DNA of 64,000 nucleotides from the NCBI GenBank assembly GCA_026626905.1, contig JAPNUX010000003.1:277758-341757 (forward strand), given 5' to 3'. The notes under the pieces were generated by a model that was given only the letters and a program-made list of their open reading frames with translations, made no database searches and was not told where the DNA came from. Position 1 is the first letter of the stretch, and every line of letters begins with the position of its first letter. The stretch comes from Desulfurococcus sp. GTDB taxonomy: Archaea; Thermoproteota; Thermoprotei_A; Sulfolobales; Desulfurococcaceae. Positions 28,743-35,909 of the stretch are shown piece by piece. The position numbers and the translations under genes are program-made.

Positions 28743-29316
28743 TATTCCAGCTATTATTTCTGTTTACAGCCATATACCTCCTAGACTTCACTACATTATC
28801 CTCGAGAACGTAGAGCTCTATCATCAACCTTCCGGATTCAACTGTCAGTATCATGAAGGATGGCTTCATGGAACCCCCTCCACCACCCCATACCCCTGTA
28901 AGAGAACCTGGATTCAGAAGCAGTATCTCCCTGCTTGGATCAGTCTTTATAAACGGGCTGTGGGTGTGTCCTGATGCCAGAATACTCGTGCCGAGTTCAC
29001 GGGATATTCTAGCTAAGCCTGCAGCATCACCTCTCGGGTAAACGCCGTCACCGTGAACAATACCTATCTTTAAATTCTCTATCTCTAGTACCTGTCTTCG
29101 AGGCAACGGCAGGTAGTCCATGTTGCCTCTAACAACACGTATCTCGGAGCCTAGGGTTCTAAGCCATTCTAGAATATCCTTTGATGTTAAGTCGCCAGTA
29201 AACAACACGTAGTTGAAGGGTTTCTCGGGCTCAATTCTTCTTAAAACAACCTCTCTAATCCTATCAGCTCTATCAGGTATATGGGTGTCGCCTGCCAGAA
29301 GAATCTTAAAGCTCAT
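28723..29316 (-). CDS. YfcE/Vps29-like phosphodiesterase
   Basis: A ~197-residue cytosolic metallophosphoesterase of the YfcE/MJ0936 family, structural relatives of eukaryotic Vps29. All metal motifs are present: AGDTH (DxH), FTGDLTS, VRGNMDY, IVHGDG and ASGHTHSPF. NPGSLTGVWGGG is a family feature. The ATG at 29314-29316 has GGTGTTGAG upstream; an in-frame ATG at 29328 is less likely. It is the last gene of a minus-strand group after DUF211 and a kinase-like gene, with a 47-bp gap, so it may share their transcript. Bacterial and archaeal members cleave phosphodiesters in vitro; the natural substrate here is unknown. Confidence 0.85.
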   Translation of the reverse strand: MSFKILLAGDTHIPDRADRIREVVLRRIEPEKPFNYVLFTGDLTSKDILEWLRTLGSEIRVVRGNMDYLPLPRRQVLEIENLKIGIVHGDGVYPRGDAAGLARISRELGTSILASGHTHSPFIKTDPSREILLLNPGSLTGVWGGGGGSMKPSFMILTVESGRLMIELYVLEDNVVKSRRYMAVNRNNSWNITQLEE

Positions 29317-29363
29317 ACTCAACACCATTAATTTACGTAGTGTGCAGCGTATTTCCCTCCATC

Positions 29364-30098
29364 TTACGTATGCTTCTGGATAGTCTTTAAGGTTTTAAGG
29401 AAGAAGAAGTTTAACGGGAAGGGTATTAGGAGGAGGATCTCAGCTCTATCTTTAAGTATGCCGACTACTTCACATGGGATACTACAGGGGGTTTCAAGGT
29501 ATCCTTCGATAAAGGACTTTATCTTCCCTGTGTATTCCTCCTCATTCAATATGCAGGTACTATAACAGCCAATGCTGAAAGTAGATGCGAATACAGCTAT
29601 ATCCCATGCATAGTGTTCTATTCTATTGGTCTTAATAGCCTGTTCTGCATCTATCACGTACACTCCGCTACTATTGTATACAAAGTTAGATAGCTTAGTA
29701 TCACCTAGAGCCCAGCCGGAGCAGTGCAGCATGCCCAGGTTCCTACCATACTGCTCGTAGACCTCGGCACTCGACTCGTAGCTTATCTTCTCTCCTTCAA
29801 TGTAATCTCTAATCACTCTAACCCCTATGTAGTCGACGACATGTATCCTAGGCTTCTTAAAACCCTGAGTGCTGGCTTTAAAGAAGCTGACTTCTCTCTC
29901 CATACGGCTAATAGAGCTTAGAGTATATGGATACGGCTTTATGGGTGTGGAGGAGACATTCACCATAAACCACTTGACTAACCCGACTCTACTATTATAC
30001 TCTTTTAGAATCAGCTTCTCTGAGCCGGTAATAAGAAGCCTCGACTGCCTCGAGAAGCCGTCGAGGAGTTCTATAATATTGGGAGTCAACGCTCTCAC
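29364..30098 (-). CDS. Kinase-fold protein (atypical small-molecule or protein kinase-like)
   Basis: A 244-residue protein with what looks like a protein-kinase fold. GMLHCSGWALGDTKLSNFVY resembles the catalytic loop HxxxxxxGDxxxxN, with the Asp as base. VYVIDAEQA resembles the metal-binding DFG/DxD segment. A Lys in SEKLILKEYNS may be the ATP-binding Lys, and ERE in MEREVSFF could be the helix-C Glu. The family is unclear; it is loosely like the Bud32/Rio/lipopolysaccharide kinases. The GTG start overlaps the DUF211 stop (GTGA), so translation is probably coupled. The C-terminus is hydrophobic, perhaps membrane-associated. Confidence 0.55.
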   Translation of the reverse strand: MRALTPNIIELLDGFSRQSRLLITGSEKLILKEYNSRVGLVKWFMVNVSSTPIKPYPYTLSSISRMEREVSFFKASTQGFKKPRIHVVDYIGVRVIRDYIEGEKISYESSAEVYEQYGRNLGMLHCSGWALGDTKLSNFVYNSSGVYVIDAEQAIKTNRIEHYAWDIAVFASTFSIGCYSTCILNEEEYTGKIKSFIEGYLETPCSIPCEVVGILKDRAEILLLIPFPLNFFFLKTLKTIQKHT

Positions 30099-30388
30099 TC
30101 TAATTCAATTAAGCGTCCTAGAGACTTAGAAGCGTGTTTCCCAGCAACTACTTGATCCACGCTGTGTATAACTCCACCCGACCTCTCTATAGTCTCCTTT
30201 ACATCATCGAAACCTATATTGTTGCCTTCAACTACAACCAGAATGTTCTGTGTGTCTACATCAACCTCCTTAACAGTTATATTAACTACATCAACACCTG
30301 GTAGCTCTGTGATAGCTTTAGCTAGCTCTATTATAGAGACCCCTCTTACAGGATATAATACGTCGAGCACAAGCCTCCTCAACGACAC
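30095..30388 (-). CDS. DUF211 family protein
   Basis: A 97-residue ferredoxin-like (ACT-like) protein of the archaeal DUF211 family. The start LRRLVLDVLYP, central VDVVNITVKEVD and end GGVIHSVDQVVAGKHA fit the family closely. Members form small oligomers and may bind ligands or metals; function is unknown. It leads a minus-strand operon with the kinase-like and phosphodiesterase genes. Its TATA (TTTTTAAGCC, near 30423-30432 on the minus strand) lies beside the GCTAAT/ATTAGC inverted repeat at 30437-30455. Confidence 0.88.
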   Translation of the reverse strand: MSLRRLVLDVLYPVRGVSIIELAKAITELPGVDVVNITVKEVDVDTQNILVVVEGNNIGFDDVKETIERSGGVIHSVDQVVAGKHASKSLGRLIELE

Positions 30389-30436
30389 TCTTCACAAGCA
30401 CCCATAATACATAAGCTATCTCAGGCTTAAAAACAT

Positions 30437-30455
30437 GCTAATTATCCATATTAGC
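30437..30455. promoter_or_regulatory. Inverted repeat GCTAAT-N7-ATTAGC
   Basis: Exact 6-bp arms around seven bases, just upstream of the DUF211 operon TATA and about 150 bp before the RHH gene. The same arms recur with a 3-bp spacer at 31386-31400. Probable operator; the regulator may be the RHH or winged-helix protein encoded next door. Confidence 0.45.
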
Positions 30456-30608
30456 CTGGTGGGACTTTAAACATGGATACTTTATTATTTTTTACATAGC
30501 TGAATTTGTATATAGTCATACTAATGCTTGTTTCATTTAAATCTATCCTGAGATTACATCTTAAAATACACAGGATCAGTTTATTAATTCTGGTGACTAA
30601 ATGATCTC

Positions 30609-30938
30609 ATGTGGCATACAATTTCGGTGCTTGAGATGGTAGTATCAAGAATACGCAGCAATGTCAGCGACCCCATGGTAGTTAGCGGTGATGTCATAGA
30701 GATACCATTGAAGCCGAGGAAAAAAATGATATCACTTAGAGTTAACGAGGAGGATTTGGAGGTTATCGAGAAGTTTGTAAGCAAGGAGGGATCTATATCC
30801 AGAACCCTGTTACTTACAAGACTTGTAGAAGCGCTTGCAGAAGGTTTAAGGAGAACTAACGGTGAGGTTTCATCAATAACCCTATCATTTAGGAAGGAAT
30901 CCATGGAGACTATTTCCATTCAGCTTAACCTTAAGTAG
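30609..30938 (+). CDS. Ribbon-helix-helix (CopG-like) DNA-binding protein
   Basis: A 109-residue protein. Residues ~38-80 fit a ribbon-helix-helix fold: the strand KMISLRVNEEDL, then helix EVIEKFVSK and helix ISRTLLLTRLVEALAEGL. A short beta-rich end follows. Such proteins dimerise and bind short inverted repeats. Starts at 30609, 30636 and 30675 are all in frame and no clear SD decides among them. It is divergent from DUF211 and convergent with the winged-helix gene 2 bp away. GCTAAT-type repeats lie on both sides of this gene pair and are candidate targets. Confidence 0.65.
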   Translation: MWHTISVLEMVVSRIRSNVSDPMVVSGDVIEIPLKPRKKMISLRVNEEDLEVIEKFVSKEGSISRTLLLTRLVEALAEGLRRTNGEVSSITLSFRKESMETISIQLNLK

Positions 30939-30940
30939 AA

Positions 30941-31321
30941 TTAGATAGCCTTCCTTCTCTCAAGTAAGTTGATTATAAATCTCACAATATCAGCTGGCAG
31001 GCTTATCTGGTGTGCTAGTTGCTCTATGATCATGTTTTCCCCGTACTTCTGTAATGCCTCTTTGACCCCGTAGACCGGTTCCATGTAGTAGACTTTCCTT
31101 CCCTCCTTGACTCTTGCAACTATACCTATCTTATTCAATCTTGAAAGGTACCGTGATTCTATGGTTCTAGCTCTCCCAGTATACTTGGCTACATCATCAG
31201 CTGTAGCCTTCTTCAACGCTATTACAGCATTAAGTGTCTTGAGCAGTGGTGGTGTTAGTGTTATTCCGCGCTTAAACAGGAAGCGTATATCGTAAATGCT
31301 ATCATACTCCATGTCACTCAA
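30941..31321 (-). CDS. Winged-helix transcriptional regulator
   Basis: A 126-residue protein with an N-terminal winged helix-turn-helix: LNAVIALKKATADDVAKYTG, TIESRYLSRLNKIGIVARV, then a wing EGRKVYYMEP. A ~45-residue C-terminal helical part follows, perhaps for dimerisation. It resembles archaeal single-domain wHTH regulators. TTG 31321 after GGTGGTG is the likely start; ATG 31312 is the alternative. It is divergent from a DUF47 gene, and the shared promoter holds a GCTAAT-N3-ATTAGC repeat (31386-31400), which suggests that it controls itself and the DUF47 gene. The effector is unknown. Confidence 0.75.
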   Translation of the reverse strand: MSDMEYDSIYDIRFLFKRGITLTPPLLKTLNAVIALKKATADDVAKYTGRARTIESRYLSRLNKIGIVARVKEGRKVYYMEPVYGVKEALQKYGENMIIEQLAHQISLPADIVRFIINLLERRKAI

Positions 31322-31385
31322 TTACACCACCTTATCAGAGATCAATTCTTTAAACGATATTATAAACCCTGTGGCTAAATCCTAG

Positions 31386-31400
31386 GCTAATAGAATTAGC
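31386..31400. promoter_or_regulatory. Inverted repeat GCTAAT-N3-ATTAGC in divergent promoter
   Basis: Exact 6-bp arms around AGA. It lies between a leftward TATA (TTTATAAT, 31359-31367) for the winged-helix gene and a rightward TATA (TTTTTATAGG, 31416-31425) for the DUF47 gene. It has the same arms as 30437-30455 but a spacer shorter by 4 bp. Confidence 0.5.
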
Positions 31401-31472
31401 ATGGTGTACGCAGGATTTTTATAGGTGTATTTTAAATCTGAAATCCCGTTAACTCTAGGAGTGGTGGTTTTA

Positions 31473-32132
31473 GTGAGTCTGCCTCTAGGGAGACATCTCG
31501 AGCAGATCCTCACAGATATCAAGGAACTCGCAAGAATAGTTGAAAGCGGGATTTTAAAACTACACGAGATGATCAAGGAGCTACCATCAGGCTACGATGC
31601 CGTCTCGAAACTTTACAGTGAGCTGGATGTAGTAGAGAAGCATGGCGATGAACTTAAAAGAAGCGTGATGAGCGAGCTTAAAGCATCCTACCTCCATCCT
31701 GGTGATAGAGAGGTAATTTTAGAATTTACACTTTTACTAGATGATGCACTCGGTTTCGCTAAAGCTGCAGGTAAGAGGATACTGATAGTCCTAGGATCTG
31801 GCGTGAGAATAGACGGAGAGCTCCTAAGGTTAATAGAGGGGATAGTATTGAAGAGTATTGAAGCGTCACGCAAACTTATCGACCTGCTAGGCTATTCAAC
31901 GTATACCGGGGATCCTAGCAGAATACTATCTCTATCGAATGAGATAGAACAACTAGAGGAGGAGATAGACGAGCTCAGACTTAAAGCTATTGAGAAGATA
32001 TATGCATCTTGCGTTAAAACCCTAGGACCCCAGTGCATAATGCTGCCACCTATAATAGATGACCTCGAGGAAATCAGCGATGTATTCGAGAACCTAGCGG
32101 ATATCTATAGGATCCTCATAGTATCAAGGTGA
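31473..32132 (+). CDS. DUF47 (PhoU-like) helical protein, copy 1
   Basis: A ~220-residue all-helical protein of the DUF47/PhoU-like group. Heptad-like segments (HLEQILTDIKELARIVESGI, SNEIEQLEEEIDELRLKAIE) and ELDVVEKHGDELKRSVM fit the E/DxxxD metal-binding helices of PhoU. In other microbes DUF47 genes usually sit by a Pit-type phosphate permease; none is present here. I choose GTG 31473 because GGTGG precedes it; the open frame extends upstream to 31425. A second DUF47 gene lies 6.5 kb away. A regulatory role in phosphate handling is inference. Confidence 0.75.
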   Translation: MSLPLGRHLEQILTDIKELARIVESGILKLHEMIKELPSGYDAVSKLYSELDVVEKHGDELKRSVMSELKASYLHPGDREVILEFTLLLDDALGFAKAAGKRILIVLGSGVRIDGELLRLIEGIVLKSIEASRKLIDLLGYSTYTGDPSRILSLSNEIEQLEEEIDELRLKAIEKIYASCVKTLGPQCIMLPPIIDDLEEISDVFENLADIYRILIVSR

Positions 32133-32281
32133 CGCTGAACACATAACTGTCTTTCACACCTGATGTACAGCCCTGCATCTTGCATATACTGATTTTGCTA
32201 TAGAAGAGAATCATAGAAGCGTTTAATACATGAAGAATTATTCAGGTATAATCCCGTGGAGAATATCTGAGCACCCTGAGT
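32133..32281. other. Non-coding gap between converging genes
   Basis: A 149-bp gap with no gene that I can support. A TGATGT...CTGA pair near 32163-32194 faintly resembles C/D boxes but is too degenerate to call. Confidence 0.3.
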
Positions 32282-34039
32282 TTAGAGGTAGTCGCCTTTT
32301 TTCTCTATGATTTTAACCTCTACTCCTTTACTCGTGGTATCTATAACTATCTCTGGTGCACCATATATGAGGTTGTGTTTCATGGCAAGCGGGTCCTGGT
32401 AGGCCCCGGTGTCTAGAAAGGCAATGTAGTAGTTCTCGTCTTTTACTGGTAGATGTAAAGGCACACCTCCAAGCTTCAGTCTTCTACCTGGAACCATGAT
32501 AAGCCTGGAGTCAACGCGTGTAAACCACTGGCCTGCTTTAATCGGTGTTTTCACATCGCTTATATACTCGCCTATTTCACCCATGCTGTCACATGTAAGG
32601 TCTCCCAGCGTAGCTAGGACATCAGGTCTTTCATCAAGTCTCTGAAGAGGAACTACTTGGAAGTACTGGTTTACAATGACTGTGTCTGGTATATCCGCGA
32701 ACACTGAGAAGTTTAATATATACCTCTTAGATGGAGATGTAGCAAACCTATATATGACTGGATCATTCAAGATCTCCTCTACTAAAGCAGGTTTTTTCTC
32801 CACTATCTCCCGTAGCTTGGAGGCTATATCATCGTGTAGTCTGGTGACAAGCTCCTCAAGCAGTTCTCTCTCCTCGAGTTTACGGGGCTCCGAGAAGCCT
32901 CTACGAACATGAGTTCTGATATCTCTAATAAGCTTCTTTAAGTCGCTAATACTCTCTATGTGAGCAAGCTTTTCATCTAATTGATTAGAGCTGGCATGGT
33001 ATTGATCACTCGTGTAGGGGCGGATATCAACTACTTTCGAAACAACAATCCTGTGAGACGCCACGATATACCTGCCACCTTCATACACTATTACAGGGTG
33101 ATCCTCGAGCTCGCTGAAGACTTTCACTATATGACCAAGGTAGTCTCTTAGAGTGTAGTTCGGGGATTCAGGTGTCCCACGCCCTGTATCTATGTATGGG
33201 TATGCTAAGCCACCACCTGGATCAACAATCTTTAAGTTGTTGAAGCCGCTTGAACGTAGCTTCTTGTATATATCGTAGACTTCGTTTAGAAAGGCCTCCA
33301 TGTCACTCCACTTGTAGATCTGGGAGCCTGGATGCATGTGGAGAAGGGTAGCTCGCTCCTCAATCCACTTGTATTCATCTCTAAGTTTTGCTAGAGTACT
33401 CACCGAGAACCCGAATTTCCCTTCAAGCCCTGCTGAGTGAGCCCACTTACCGCCGGGTTTTGTGAGAGGTTTTACTCTTAAGCCGATCTCTAGCTCCGGG
33501 TACCCTGATACAATATTAAGGTCGTGCTCACCCTCCACGTCAACTATAACCTTCCACTTCTTATCCCTGAATTTCAGCAGGATATCAATGACCTGACTCG
33601 AGAGAACACCATCATATATTAGCACTCTGCTTGATTCCCCAGCGTACTTAAGAAGAGTTTTTACTTCTCCAAGCGAGCCGGTATTAAACCCCCACTTATA
33701 CTTCTCTCCATACCTCCATATAGCTTCAACAACTAGGTCTATGGGGTTAACTTTCATAGGGTATACTGGCTGGAGTACTCCTTTGAAGCCGTATACCTTG
33801 GAGAGCTCCTTGAAGGTTTCATAGACTTTCTCCATGGCTTTCTCTATCAATGGGAGTATCCTTATGTACGCTACATCGAAGCCTCTCTCTTCAACCAGAT
33901 CTTTTACTCTTATGGAGTAGCCGTTGAGGTTTATGATAAGGTATCCATCACTATCGACTGTTATTACTTCGCCCCTAATCTCGTGGTTTAACCCCCATAG
34001 CTCTCTAGCGGTATCTAGACCCCAATCATCATTGTACAT
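32282..34039 (-). CDS. speA: Biosynthetic arginine decarboxylase, SpeA type (PLP, alanine-racemase fold)
   Basis: A ~585-residue PLP enzyme that would convert arginine to agmatine, the first step of polyamine synthesis and, in archaea, the source of agmatidine for tRNA-Ile. Motifs are VYPMKVNP with the PLP Lys (~residue 100), LHMHPGSQI, VDPGGGLAYPY, IVYEGGRYIVASHR and, near the end, LTCDSMGEI with the catalytic Cys-Asp pair. It is shorter than bacterial SpeA (~630-660). Crenarchaea usually use a pyruvoyl enzyme of the AdoMetDC family, so a bacterial-type SpeA hints at old transfer. The frame extends to a GTG at 34054, but ATG 34037-34039 after GAGGTG is taken as the start. Confidence 0.85.
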   Translation of the reverse strand: MYNDDWGLDTARELWGLNHEIRGEVITVDSDGYLIINLNGYSIRVKDLVEERGFDVAYIRILPLIEKAMEKVYETFKELSKVYGFKGVLQPVYPMKVNPIDLVVEAIWRYGEKYKWGFNTGSLGEVKTLLKYAGESSRVLIYDGVLSSQVIDILLKFRDKKWKVIVDVEGEHDLNIVSGYPELEIGLRVKPLTKPGGKWAHSAGLEGKFGFSVSTLAKLRDEYKWIEERATLLHMHPGSQIYKWSDMEAFLNEVYDIYKKLRSSGFNNLKIVDPGGGLAYPYIDTGRGTPESPNYTLRDYLGHIVKVFSELEDHPVIVYEGGRYIVASHRIVVSKVVDIRPYTSDQYHASSNQLDEKLAHIESISDLKKLIRDIRTHVRRGFSEPRKLEERELLEELVTRLHDDIASKLREIVEKKPALVEEILNDPVIYRFATSPSKRYILNFSVFADIPDTVIVNQYFQVVPLQRLDERPDVLATLGDLTCDSMGEIGEYISDVKTPIKAGQWFTRVDSRLIMVPGRRLKLGGVPLHLPVKDENYYIAFLDTGAYQDPLAMKHNLIYGAPEIVIDTTSKGVEVKIIEKKGDYL

Positions 34040-34116
34040 TCTTTCTTCCAGCACCTCTAGTTATCGGAGTCATGGAATTCCTATTAGGGATTTATAAGCT
34101 TATAACCTTGAATACC

Positions 34117-34368
34117 CTACGCTGGAGCCTCGCCTGAGCGAGCTACCTGCCCTCCCGGTATGCTCGCCCACTCTTCTAGTTCCTGGAGGATTGCCTCCTC
34201 AATCATTCGAATTATAGATTTCAGTTTATTCTTATCTTCTTCGTCTAGCTTGCTGGATTCCACGCGTATCTCGAGAGCTTTCAACTCCTCGAGTAAGCCT
34301 ATGTATTTTAAAACTAATAGTTCCTCGAACCCGACTACTCTTAAACTAATATCCTCAGTCTTCTTCAA
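34117..34368 (-). CDS. Small helical protein, function unknown
   Basis: An 83-residue acidic protein, mostly one or two long helices (EELLVLKYIGLLEELKALEI, then LKSIIRMIEEAILQELEEW). It may form a coiled coil. I do not recognise a family. The start is TTG after a GGGG stretch. It lies upstream of speA on the same strand with a 77-bp gap. The opposite strand is also open but gives a Ser-rich shadow with poor composition, so this strand is preferred. Confidence 0.5.
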   Translation of the reverse strand: MKKTEDISLRVVGFEELLVLKYIGLLEELKALEIRVESSKLDEEDKNKLKSIIRMIEEAILQELEEWASIPGGQVARSGEAPA

Positions 34369-34478
34369 ATTTACCCCATCGAGTTTATTCCCTGAGAATT
34401 CGTTTAAATAGGGTGTTCAGGAGTATTAACAAAGTAATACGTTACCGAGACGCTCTTCAATATACTGTAGTGTAATTC

Positions 34479-34546
34479 GAGCCTCCCCCGGTCCGTGAAT
34501 AAATCATTGCTTCACAGCTCGTCTAGAAGGGGCAGGTCATCGGCTC
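34479..34546. ncRNA. Possible structured RNA (nested stems), strand unsure
   Basis: In the 253-bp gap 34369-34621 three nested stems can form: GAGCC (34479-34483) with GGCTC (34542-34546); CCCC (34485-34488) with GGGG (34529-34532); GTGAA (34495-34499) with TTCAC (34511-34515). Read on the minus strand, a TATA-like AAATATTAAAAG at 34574-34585 would start transcription close to 34553, and an ACA lies about five bases past the outer stem, as in an H/ACA guide RNA. Read on the plus strand, a hairpin (TGAAG/CTTCA) and a T-rich tract follow. No family match is claimed. Confidence 0.3.
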
Positions 34547-34621
34547 CCACTCTATGAAGTTAAGCTTCAGTGCTTTTAATATTTTATGCAGGTCTAACTT
34601 AGAGAGGATTTTACTTGAAAA

Positions 34622-35035
34622 TTATGACGAGTATCTTCTGGCATAGGATTGCCGGCTGAATTGACTCCTCTGGGATGCTAAAAACTCGCGGATTTTCTTA
34701 ACGGTTTCAGAGTGGAGGAAATGCTCTATCTTACATGCATCTTCCTCAGCTATATTCTGCGGGACCCCTAGGCTCTCGAGGAACTCGACTAGTATCTGGT
34801 GCTTCCTGTACACGTTTTGAGCAATTTCAAGCCCCTTCTCTGTTAGCGTTATTTTACCGCCTTTCTCGTAGACTATATACCCTTCACTTGCTAGCTTCTT
34901 AAGGAACTCTACAACGCTACTAGGTTTAATGCAGAGTCTTCTAGCTATCTCTCTAACCCTAGGCCTCCCATTGAGTGAGAGCACGTAGATTACTTCAAGG
35001 TATTCTTCTATGCGTCTAGTATCCACTAGCTCCAC
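34622..35035 (-). CDS. DtxR/MntR-family metal-dependent regulator
   Basis: A 137-residue repressor-type protein. The N-terminal winged helix (RIEEYLEVIYVLSLNGRPRV, then LCIKPSSVVEFLKKLASEGY) and wing YEKGGKITLTEKGLEIA are followed by the dimerisation and metal-site helices with HQILVEFLESLGV, EEDACKIEHFLH and ETVKKI. Cys, Glu and His at the usual metal ligand positions suggest Fe(II) or Mn(II) sensing. The GTG start directly follows the stop of the disulfide oxidoreductase gene, giving a two-gene operon. A palindrome at 35798-35815 overlaps the operon's predicted start and is the likely operator. Confidence 0.88.
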   Translation of the reverse strand: MELVDTRRIEEYLEVIYVLSLNGRPRVREIARRLCIKPSSVVEFLKKLASEGYIVYEKGGKITLTEKGLEIAQNVYRKHQILVEFLESLGVPQNIAEEDACKIEHFLHSETVKKIREFLASQRSQFSRQSYARRYSS

Positions 35036-35785
35036 CTATCTGCCTGACTTGAGTTTCCTGGCAGCTTTCTTCAGAATCTTCACGTTATCCTCTGGTTGCA
35101 TGTAGCCGGGTATAACCTCTACGGGTTTAGCACCATACTTCTCGTAGTCGCGTGGGTCATTTATTGCAACATAGGGCACATACTGGACGCCATACATGTC
35201 TGCTTCTATTGGGTTCTCGAGAGCTTCAATGGTCTCAACAATTATCTCACTGTTAACTATTCCAGCCTGGTTGAAGAAGTCGACGACTAGCGGGCAGTAG
35301 GGGCATTCAGGTGTCACGAATATCTTAACGTGTAGAGATGTATCTATGCCTTCAAGCTCTTCGACAACTTTCTTTGAGAGCTTAACGCCATTGGATAGGT
35401 ATTCGTGAATGAATATAAAGGGAGCAAACTCCTGACCGCTGGGCAAGCCGTAATACCGTATATTCCGTTTAGGAGTATCGTAGATGAATGCTGGAAGATA
35501 CCTTGGCTTGAAGAACTTAACTTTCTCGTCATCATGGTAGAGAATCTCGAATACTAGTTTACCCTCGCTAATCCTTGCTAGCTCGCTAGCTAGTAGCTTC
35601 GCTTCCTCACATGTAGGGCATTCATCATGGTGGTGATGTTCATCTTCTGAATCGCGTTCGTGGTGTTCATGGCTGTGCTCTCCACTACTCTTAGAGACTA
35701 CTAGTACATCTACTAGTTTCTTAGAGAGTGATCCCAGTATCTTCTTTAACTCTGCTTCTGTATCTGGATCGAATATACCTGACAT
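35036..35785 (-). CDS. Protein disulfide oxidoreductase (two thioredoxin folds) with His-rich insertion
   Basis: A ~249-residue PDO, the archaeal two-domain thioredoxin/glutaredoxin-like enzyme. The N-terminal unit has CPTC in ECPTCEEAKLL, and the C-terminal unit has TPECPYCPLV followed by the cis-Pro VPYVA. Just before CPTC lies a His/Asp/Glu stretch (about residues 36-57 from this start) with eleven His, absent from typical PDOs, which looks like a metal-binding loop. The ATG at 35785 has AGGTG upstream; the in-frame 35809 is less likely. It is followed without a gap by a DtxR-family regulator, so the redox role may link to metal delivery or metal stress. Confidence 0.85.
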   Translation of the reverse strand: MSGIFDPDTEAELKKILGSLSKKLVDVLVVSKSSGEHSHEHHERDSEDEHHHHDECPTCEEAKLLASELARISEGKLVFEILYHDDEKVKFFKPRYLPAFIYDTPKRNIRYYGLPSGQEFAPFIFIHEYLSNGVKLSKKVVEELEGIDTSLHVKIFVTPECPYCPLVVDFFNQAGIVNSEIIVETIEALENPIEADMYGVQYVPYVAINDPRDYEKYGAKPVEVIPGYMQPEDNVKILKKAARKLKSGR

Positions 35786-35797
35786 GCAGTAATCACC

Positions 35798-35832
35798 TGT
35801 TAGGCTCATCTAACATTAGACATATATACCTT
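35798..35832 (-). promoter_or_regulatory. Promoter and probable DtxR operator of the PDO-DtxR operon
   Basis: An 18-bp inverted repeat TGTTAG-N6-CTAACA occupies 35798-35815. A TATA element AAGGTATATATG lies at 35821-35832 on the minus strand, placing the transcription start at about 35800-35806, inside the repeat. The arms resemble the TTAGG/CCTAA type of DtxR-family boxes, and the second gene of the operon encodes a DtxR protein, so autoregulation is likely. Confidence 0.55.
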
Positions 35833-35909
35833 AAAAAATCTAGAAGATTATTCTAGGCTAAGATACTGTTATTAAGGGATCCCGTTACCAATAATCTTCA
35901 GGGTAGTAA

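Noticed and set aside
32155..32200. C/D-box-like strings TGATGT and CTGA
   Set aside because: The C box is degenerate and there is no matching C'/D' pair at normal spacing.
34160..34411. Plus-strand open frame opposite the small helical protein
   Set aside because: Ser-rich composition typical of a shadow frame; the minus-strand frame has better composition and start context.
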